From assembly GCA_963971225.1 (NCBI GenBank), contig OZ020267.1:52213993-52277992 (forward strand): a stretch of DNA of 64,000 nt, given 5' to 3'. A program made the position numbers and the translations under genes. Source of the DNA: Melieria omissa (Eukaryota > Arthropoda > Insecta > Diptera > Ulidiidae). How positions within the stretch are numbered: the first letter of the stretch is position 1; each line of letters opens with the position of its first letter. Shown here in pieces: positions 56,559 through 64,000 of the stretch. The notes below the pieces were generated by a model, which saw only the letters and a list, made by a program, of their open reading frames with translations, did not search any database and was not told the origin of the DNA.

Positions 56559-57858
56559 TTAAAATGCCCCTGCAGAAAAATCCTGCTCTTCTGCATATTT
56601 AACACACGTGTTAAATGCAGATATAGCATCAGAGTGCAGAATTCTTGGATCTTGGTTTTCATTTTCATCGTGATTGATGTTCTCGATATCGTCTTCTTCA
56701 ATTTCATCATCAGTGAAATCAGTGTCGTCATTCATCCACTCATCAATCTCATTATCATTATAAACATCCGGGGATATTTCGAAAAGTAGGTCAACTATTT
56801 CAGTTGAATTACTGGGGCGTAACATCGCAAGAGGTAGATCATCATCTGAATCCCATTCTTCGTCGTAAAGAGTTTTTTTAAAACAGTTTTTAAGGATACC
56901 TTCAACCACAGTATCCCAAGCATTTGATGCTAGAAAAGCAACGTCTTTTAAAGTAAAGTTTTTTAAAGAATCCATTAAATTATTTGTTGAACTAGACAAA
57001 AGATGAGATAAAAAACTTTTACGATAGTTCATTTTCAAAATTCGTATAGAATTTTGGTCCATAGGTTGGATGAGAGCTGTACAGTTTGGTGGCAAAAACA
57101 TAACGCATATGTCCTTGTCAAAGTTTGATAATGATTGTGGATGGCAAGTCGCATTGTCTAGCAGTAGGAGTGCTTTAGTTGGCAAATTCTTTTCTTTTAA
57201 GTATTGTTTTACTTGTTTTACAAATGATTTTTCGAACCAATCTTTAAACAGCAGCTCAGTCATCCAAGCATTTTTAGAGTTAGCATATTGTAACGGTAGG
57301 TTCACTTTCTTAAATGCCCTTGGATTTTTGGCTTTTCCGATCATCAACAATTTAAGTTTATTTTCTCCCGTTGCATTGCAACAAACAAGCAGGGTTACTC
57401 TTTCTTTACCAATTTTACGTCCTGGTGCGGATTTTTCAGTATGCAATGCAAGCGTTTTTTCTGGTAGCTTCCTCCAAAACAGTGCAGTCTCATCCGCATT
57501 ATAAATTTGAGAATATGTAATGCCCATTTCTGCAATTTTTGTGCGTAGTTTTTCAACGAAGGGTTGAACAGCAATAGGATCGTTAGATAGCTTCTCGCCA
57601 GATATTTTAAGAAATTGTATTCCATATCGTGAGCGAAAATTACTAAGCCAACCGTTACTGGCCAAAAATTCGGCATTTGATCCATAAATTTCGGCACAGA
57701 ATAGTTTTGCCTTCTCTTGAATGATCTCAGAGGAAATTGGTGCATTGTGTTGTCTTTTATTTACAAACCAACTGTATAAGCGCTCCTCCATCAGTTGGTA
57801 TTCAGCAGATCGCATAGTTTTGCGTTTACCAAGGCCGCTTTCTGTTTTAGCAATGTAA
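56559..57858 (-). CDS. Tigger/pogo transposase, exon 2 (DDE domain)
   Basis: From the acceptor (AG at 57860-57859) the frame is open to the stop at 56559; from its first Met at 57815 it is 418 codons. It contains the second CENP-B-type DNA-binding half (residues about 5-75), then the DDE_1 catalytic core: YNADETALFW (Asp108), LLLLDNATCHP (Asp220) and PPNCTALIQPMDQ (Asp253), so the last two Asp are 32 residues apart, in the range of Tigger/Jerky-type enzymes. The usual Gly after PMDQ is Asn. An acidic tail (about 315-390) follows. No break is seen, so the catalytic part could be active. Confidence 0.93.
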
Positions 57859-57891
57859 CTGCAACAAAAAACACGAGTGACTGACTTACTA

Positions 57892-58404
57892 CATGGCTGA
57901 AAAGTCTTTGGCCTGACATAGAGATGGCGCCAAAAATTTAAGAATTATTGTGTTGTACATGGAAAACCATCCTTAACTTAGATTCTGTCAAAGTTTCATG
58001 ACATTTGGTTGACTCGTTTTCAAGTTATTGCTTTCGAAGTGACGCTACCTCTGATTTTTTGTAAACAATGGAAAAAAGTGAATTTCGTGTTTTGATAAAA
58101 CATTGCTATTTGATGGGCAAAAATACAGTGGAAACAAAAGCATGGCTTGATAAATGTTATAATACATCTGTATTTTTGCCCATCAAATAGCAATGTTTTA
58201 TCAAAACACGAAATTCACTTTTTTCCATTGTTTACAAAAAATCAGAGGTAGCGTCACTTCGAAAGCAATAACTTGAAAACGAGTCAACCAAATGTCATGA
58301 AACTTTGACAGAATCTAAGTTAAGGATGGTTTTCCATGTACAACACAATAATTCTTAATTTTTGGCGCCATCTCTATGTCAGGCCGAAGACTTTTCAGCC
58401 CATG
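57892..58404. mobile_element. mariner fold-back element in the Tigger intron
   Basis: Flanked by TA (57890-57891, 58405-58406). Arms 57892-58129 and 58168-58404 are inverted copies of the 5' end of a mariner and differ at only three positions; the loop is 38 nt. Each arm runs from the terminus (catgggctgaaaagtcttcg type) through the untranslated part and the start of a transposase: MEKSEFRVLIKHCYLMGKN from the ATG at 58068. In the left copy this continues into the loop as KAWLDKCYNTS. This mariner is a different family from those at 19832 and 63549. As RNA it would be an almost perfect hairpin of about 238 bp. Confidence 0.93.
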
Positions 58405-58440
58405 TAGTATGTGTGTATTCAAAATTTTTCACAGTCTTAC

Positions 58441-58610
58441 TTATTAATTTTTAATCCATTTAATTTTATGTCTGAAATTGTAGATTTGCCTACATTGTAC
58501 TCCACTGCCAGTTGACGAAATGATTTTAATTAATTAATTAATTTGTTTAGAATTTCTTTTTTCCGGTCAATCGTTAAGAATGTACGTTTTTTCTTAGCTA
58601 TGGGTGTCAT
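58441..58610 (-). pseudogene. Tigger/pogo transposase, exon 1 (CENP-B helix-turn-helix), with a stop
   Basis: From the ATG at 58610 the frame reads MTPIAKKKRTFLTIDRKKEI, then a TTAATTAATTAA stretch with an in-frame TAA (58532-58530), and on in the same frame through FRQLAVEYNVGKSTISDIK. This is the N-terminal helix-turn-helix of CENP-B/Tigger proteins. It ends at donor aa|gtaaga (GT at 58440-58439). Exon 1 is 170 nt (phase 2) and exon 2 needs one base, so they join in frame. The TTAA-repeat slippage probably created the stop. Confidence 0.8.
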
Positions 58611-58998
58611 TGTTAATATGTGATGCAGTATACACAGTTAAATTAAACTTTTATAATTAATTAACACCACTTATTTTTATTCAACCTTTTGTTTCACACC
58701 TGAACCGCCAAATGACATGTTCTGAGTACAAATGTGTTTGTGCACATTTCTATGCATTACGACGGAAGAGAAAGCATATCGTTTTTCTCTCGAATTCCTT
58801 GTTTTTTTATGAACACACATTTATATAGAAAACGGGGACTCCCCATAAAGACGCAAATAAAAACTAGTGTCCGGATTTTTGAGGTAAATAAAAAGTGTGA
58901 TGTCCGGATTACAGAGTATATAATGGAAAGCACTTGGGTGTCCGGATTACCGCGTTGTCCGAATTAGCGAGTGTCCGAATTATCGAGATTGTACTGTA

Positions 58999-60973
58999 TA
59001 AATCATTTCATTATTTCAAAAATAAAGTCAATTGAAACATCATTGAAATTAAAGACAAAAATTTCAGACGTGGTCGATACGGAAGAGAAGATAATTTCAA
59101 TATGCACCAAAAGAATTTTTCTTCTTTCTTATAATTTCTTTTCTTATAATTAAAGAGGAAAATGCATTGGGTCCTAGAAGATCTACTGTTCCCTTCATGT
59201 CTGTAAGTCGAGCCTTCGAGAACAGGTTTAAAATCGCTTCTTAACCTCCAAATTCCAACTTGACATCTGTCTTTTGTTAGTCCCCCAGATACTTGTTCCG
59301 GCCATCATATTGCGAGCTATTCTCTTAGTTTAGTGTATTTTTAATAATTTTTTCAAGTTTTGTCAGTAAATGTTCTAAGCTGCAATGCACTGCCAGAATA
59401 TTTATTTTATTTTTTATTTTATTTATTTAGAACAAGATACATTAAGTATAGTAAGAACTAAGTCTTTTAATTACACCTCTATTCTATTCTATTTTCGAAA
59501 GATTTAAAAATACTTATCGAGTTATTGTTCATTCAGTAAACTTAAACCAAGTTTGAAATAAGTTGATTCGTTAAATCATTTCACTTTAACTCATTTCTTG
59601 CCCCATTACACTCTGAATTTTGAAAAGTTTGTTCTTAACAGAGGTCCGCTTCTAATAAAATCCTGCAGTTCAAATTTCATGTTTGTTGTTTCAGTGGTTT
59701 GGGCTCAGTGATGTTTGATCAGTCAGTCAGGACAAACAATTGCACAGAGCAACTAATTTCTACTTCTTTTACCACTTCAAGTTTGCAGATCGATTCCAGG
59801 GCAATTAGTGACCGATAATTTCGAATCCTGACTTGAAATGGAAACGATCAAAGTGCGTATTTTGAAGCCCCTAATTATTCACCATTCAAAATCACTGTCA
59901 CAAGGGGAAAAGACATTTTGAATGATTCAAGCCACAGCTGCATTACGATTTCGTTTTCATTCGTCTCGATTTGCGCTGGAATTCTCATTCGAATTTGAAA
60001 TGCGATTAAAGTGCACCCTCATCCAACACCAGCAGCACTGGCGGCGCCTTATTCCATCAATAATCGCATTTCGTATGCTCCACTTGAAAGTAGAAATAGG
60101 CTGACAACGTGCACAGCGTTGCCAGCGCAACAACAATGCGCACACAACACATGCGGCACAGCGCAGCTCAGTGGAACCATGGCAGCTTAGTTCGCACTCA
60201 ATCACGGCCCACCATTGGCAGCGGGGCAGCACCAACAGCATCAAGAATACATTTCCAGCCATTACCAGTGTTGCCAACAATCCAACAATGTCGGCACAAA
60301 TCCAACGCATCTGGCCAGCCCACACAGCACAAACACATAGTTAGCAGCACTTTCGGCCCATAAATCATGCATAGCCCAGTTGTGTCGATGCGGAATTGTA
60401 AATGTATGTGTGCCGCTCGGAGAAATCTGGTGAATTTTTGAGTTGGCTGCCTGGGCCCCATTGTAGGCGCGGCACGGCACGGTGCGCTGCAGCGGATACA
60501 AAGGCTTCTGATTACTGCTGGTTGGCCGCTTAAAGATGGGCACTGCGCCACCACAATTCGGGGCCTATAAATCGTTGCTAACGCACACACACTGATGTAG
60601 ACACATATATGCACACATACAAATGTATATACATACATACATGTGCCATGAATGCTGCACATTGTGATTTGTTAAATGCAACTGATGAAGTGGTTGGATT
60701 CGGCGCCACGTGGGCACAGCTCGCGATTTTCCGCTCATTGCTGCACCCAGAAATTCATTGCAATGTAAAAATGCAATTTTAAAATGTATGATTTCATAAT
60801 AAAGCGGATTAAATGTAGCTGCTTTATATATAATTGCTTTCATCTCAATTTGCGCTGTGCATTGAAATGGAGTTGGAAATGCAAATTATGATGCGATGTT
60901 TCCTTTTTTTTATTTTGCGGTGGTGCATTGAAATTCATCGTTTAAACTAGAGATGTGCGATACTTTCGCCTCA
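58999..60973. other. intergenic, no gene seen
   Basis: No domain-bearing frame. The stretch 59920-60840 is less AT-rich and has overlapping frames on both strands, all without recognisable families. Confidence 0.5.
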
Positions 60974-61033
60974 ATATTTATTTATTAATTAATTAATTAA
61001 TTAATTAATTAATTTATTTATTTATTTATTTAG
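60974..61033 (+). repeat. TTTA/TTAA tetranucleotide repeat
   Basis: A run of about eight AATT/TTAA units flanked on both sides by TTTA units, forming a near-palindromic microsatellite. Confidence 0.9.
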
Positions 61034-63052
61034 CCAATGAATGATTTATGCGATAATAAACCGGAACTGCATACAAAATTTAAATCTTTTCGTGAATGCG
61101 GTGTTGTGATGTTTTAGTAAAGTCAAACTTCTTTATAGCAAATGGATTAATTGGGGAAGAAAACCAAATTTGTGAGTGAGGTAGGGTTGACAGTTCAGGC
61201 CCCACTAGGTTCAATTAAGAGTGAAGTTTCTAAGGCCTTCCTCGATAAGATCAACAATAGAATGCTGAGGACAAGTATCATGCAATAAGAACAGGAATGC
61301 AGAGCTTTCAAATAAAGGATGCCAGGACATATCTAACTGCGGTCAAGACAGGCCAATTGGTGCACAAAAAGTATGCAATCAAAGTGGGTATTTCGTTTAT
61401 ACCAGTTGCCACAGTTGTGGAAATTCAAATGAGAAAAACAAATCGTTAATCACTTTCTCCCTGTCTGAAGAATTAATGTCTTTAAGTCTCAAGGAGATAT
61501 TGAAAAAAAAAAATGCGCTCGCTATTCGCCTTCATAGAATACTTCAGCTGTGTATAATAAATAAATAAATAGCTCAGAGCACTAAGTACGCCTACACAGT
61601 AGTGTTAACCGGGATGAGTGGTTTCAAAATGGTGCAACAAAACTGGAACCAACTAACCAACCTATGAATCGCCATAAAGTGTCTGTAAGAATATTTTCTC
61701 CAAGTTTTGATTCCCATCTCTTTCCTGCTTTTATTAATTTTAAATTAAAATTAAATTTTCCAATATTCTCATATCCCCATAATTCTTTTGCCAACTTCTA
61801 TAGTTGCCATTCCTATTCTCTGGCCATCTCTCTTTCCAATAAATATCACACATTTCACTTTTATCAGCATTTTGCTGCGCCTTTGTTCTTCTTCTTCTCA
61901 ACTGTTGCCTCGCTCGTTGCTAGCAGAGATTTATTGTTGCTATTTTGCTGCCGACACTAATGTTGCTGTTGTTGTTTCGCCTGCAAATGAAGATACATCG
62001 TTCGCTCAGACGGTCAGCCGTTGGACAGGACACGTTGGCTGGACAAACGTGTTGCTTGTGGCCGATTGGCTGCACTGCATATGGTTTGTGTTGGCCATAT
62101 CGAAGGGCGATTCGGATTGTTGGAAATTGATGGTGACGCTGGGCACAATTCGACATTGGCAATTAAACACAGCTGAGTTGTGCGAACATGCCGAATTAAA
62201 TGATGGCTTTGTAACTGCAGATTGGCAACATTTGCAATAAAACATGCCATGTTGATGAGAAAATAAATGAGCCAAAGAATTGAACACCTGAAGGGGGAGT
62301 AGCGTGTGGCAGTGGGTTTGAGGTTGAAAGAAAGTGGAAGAAAACTTGGCAAATGACTTTACAGATGTTTACATCGCAAACTTTGTGTTTATAGAAACAT
62401 CTTAACTGACAACTGGTAGGAGATATCACATTGATTTTTTGTAAAACATTACCAAAGAATAGAAAAATTCAATGTCTTTGCAAGTTGACAAAAGCAGTGT
62501 AGACGATTTTTTGGTTTAGAACATAATTTTGCTGTTTTTGTAAACATTTTTGTTTGGTTTATTTTTATCAAAAGTTGGAAATCCTAAATTTAGCCCAGCA
62601 ACAAACAAATTCGTATCGCGTTACCTATGGTCGGAAAAATTGTACTTACACTTTTTTCTATTCTCAGTTCTCAGTTTTATGATAAACAATCTTTCTCAAC
62701 TTGCATCCTACTTGGCAATTTTGTGATAAACGCTACCAGCTGGTATTCTAAAACATTACTTCTTCCTAATTCCAAATCCAAATATCCAAATCTTCCAAAT
62801 TTTTTTACCATTTCAAATTAAATTTTCTCCTTTACCCCCTTCTCGTTTTTTTCAAGATAAACACGGGCGCGAAACCCTTCTTCGGCGCGCAACATTCATA
62901 ACTCATCAAAACTTCCGGCTCTACGTGGAATTATTCAAACAGAATCTACGCTTTATGGAAGCAGCTATGTTACTTTAGTATCTAATATTATATAGTGGTA
63001 CCATCCTCTTATTTCACGATTTATCGGTGCTACTTTTTTGGATATTGCATAT
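61034..63052. other. intergenic, no gene seen
   Basis: Frames at 61664-62352 overlap on both strands and show no domain. A TTG run lies at 61961-61976. Nothing else is recognised. Confidence 0.5.
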
Positions 63053-63198
63053 AAGTTTACCTTATAATCAAAGTAGAATATAACATATTATATTAACAAT
63101 TAATCTTTCCGGATCAATTCAAGTTTACCTTATAATCAAGCATTGATAGTAGAACATAACATAGATATCAAAGGGACTGAATCTTTCCGGATCAATTC
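63053..63198 (+). repeat. tandem duplication, units 68 and 78 bp
   Basis: Both units start aagtttaccttataatcaa and end atctttccggatcaattc (63053-63120, 63121-63198). The middles are diverged. No function seen. Confidence 0.8.
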
Positions 63199-63548
63199 AA
63201 AATCCCTGATCAAGTCAAAATCATTCCTAATTTTGTATCATGTAGTCGAGGTTACCCATGTAAAAGACAAGATATGTTTTATCACTATTTCGTACTTCTA
63301 TCAGATCTATTTGGTCATTGAACACTATATCATTGAGTCTATGCTCGTAAAATTACATAACTCATTCTGAAATGCTTGTAGAAGCCAGGGTGATAAAAAA
63401 ACAGAAACAATAGACCACGAGATTTAATGATTTGGTTTTGATTGATGATTGATTTGATTAATGATTTTTTTTTTCAGAACAATACGAGTGTTTAGGATGA
63501 TCCATTGAGCTTCTAAAAACACATTTTTAAATAAAAATACCAAAACTA

Positions 63549-64000
63549 TCAGGTGTACAACTTTGCTTCCGCCGTTTTCCGATAGGTGGCTGTACCGGCT
63601 GAGGCTGGTTGAAATACATAGATGGTAATGCCTTTAAAGTGAGTGTGGACAGTGCCTAACGAATTGTCATCGCCGTTTCAGTGACAGTTGTTCTTGTTTT
63701 CGTATTATTCACGCTCGAAAATGTCCGTTTATGTGTCCAATTCTCGCCATTTGCGGGAAGTTTTACTTTTCTGTTACAATTCGAAAAAAAATGCAGCTGA
63801 AGCGCATCGAATGCTCTCAGAAACTTACGGTGATGCTGCTCTGAGTGAAAGAACGTGTCGGGAGTGGTTTCAACGTTTTAAAAATGGTGATTTCGATGTC
63901 GAAGACAAACATGGTGGTGGCCACTTTTGCGGCCTCACGTCGCAAAAGTGGTCAAAAAGTACCTGGAAACGCTGAAATGGGAAGTCTTGCCCCACCCGCC
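63549..64000 (+). mobile_element. mariner transposon, internally deleted, cut by window end
   Basis: Starts tcaggtgtacaactttgctt after TA (63547-63548) and shares terminal and untranslated sequence with 19832-20584, which is in the opposite orientation. The window ends in the C-terminal coding part, so the right end is not visible. The internal deletion breakpoints differ from those of the other copy. Confidence 0.9.
63721..63975 (+). pseudogene. mariner transposase fragment
   Basis: From the ATG at 63721 the N-terminal DNA-binding segment is intact to GDFDVEDKHGGG. It is then joined to the region after the second catalytic Asp, out of frame, and stops at 63973-63975. The sequence beyond encodes, in another frame, the KKYLETLKWEVLPHP segment to the window end. 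At the junction (about 63919-63951) ccacttttgcg and cgcaaaagtgg form a perfect 11-bp inverted repeat around 9-11 bases, a sign of templated end repair. Confidence 0.85.

Larger units (their letters stand above)
56313..58996 (-). mobile_element. Tigger/pogo-type DNA transposon (2.7 kb)
   Basis: Termini cagtataatctcgataatcc and, inverted, cagtacaatctcgataattc match at 18 of 20 and continue into cggaca. They are flanked by TA at 56311-56312 and 58997-58998. Subterminal gtccgaattacc/gtccggattac words recur at both ends. It encodes a two-exon transposase on the minus strand. A mariner fold-back (57892-58404) sits in the intron; without it the element would be about 2.17 kb. Confidence 0.95.

Noticed and set aside
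59922..60843. Cluster of frames on both strands, possible host exons
   Set aside because: No domain or clear splice pattern; frames overlap on opposite strands and cannot be supported.
1..64000. CRISPR arrays, bacterial operons or rRNA/tRNA genes
   Set aside because: No regular spacer-repeat arrays, no prokaryotic gene layout and no recognisable cloverleaf; the tRNA-like strings are only retrotransposon primer-binding sites.

Overview
The window is non-coding insect DNA crowded with transposable elements. I find no host gene, tRNA or rRNA. Tyrosine-tRNA-primed BEL/Pao retrotransposons, mariner and Tigger elements, short introns, many TTG/CAA runs and AT-rich flanks fit a higher fly, probably a tephritid-type genome. 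That placement is inference.

Layout. 0-8.6 kb: intergenic DNA with a hAT MITE (201-360), a likely Helitron end (3.9 kb), about 850 bp of TTTTA pentamers (5.4-6.2 kb) and a TTAA-type MITE (7.6 kb). 8668-17460: a complete-length BEL/Pao element on the minus strand (element A) with identical 241-bp LTRs but a broken gag-pol. 17.5-26.4 kb: a LINE RNase H relic, a deleted mariner, a second copy of the hAT MITE (154 bp, perfect 8-bp target duplication), a 112-bp TTAA MITE and a 440-bp MITE with TAA duplications. 26432-36752: a second BEL/Pao element on the plus strand (element B), LTRs of 313 bp with one difference, carrying a nested hAT element that itself holds a nested TTAA MITE. 36.8-55 kb: several TTAA-CCCTT MITEs, a degenerate minisatellite (40.7-42.6 kb), a 2-kb AT-rich tandem repeat (44.9-46.8 kb), a direct/inverted repeat cluster (52 kb) and a GGTTA array (54.3 kb). 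56313-58996: a Tigger/pogo transposon with a long open transposase; its short intron was hit by a 513-bp mariner fold-back with arms of about 238 bp. 63549-end: a second deleted mariner of the 19.8-kb family, cut by the window edge.

The most interesting system is in the two BEL elements. Both have, after pol and behind a good splice acceptor, a third reading frame encoding a basic protein with a cysteine/histidine array that resembles the zinc-binding segment of their own Gag. In both, a candidate donor in the 5' leader sits just after an ATG and is in phase with this frame, so splicing would supply the start codon. In element B the frame also runs into the 3' LTR. Both leaders carry repeated hairpins, and each leader shows one paired (compensatory) base change between its hairpin copies. 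This suggests a spliced accessory nucleic-acid-binding protein and a structured leader, a layout I do not recognise as a standard BEL/Pao feature.
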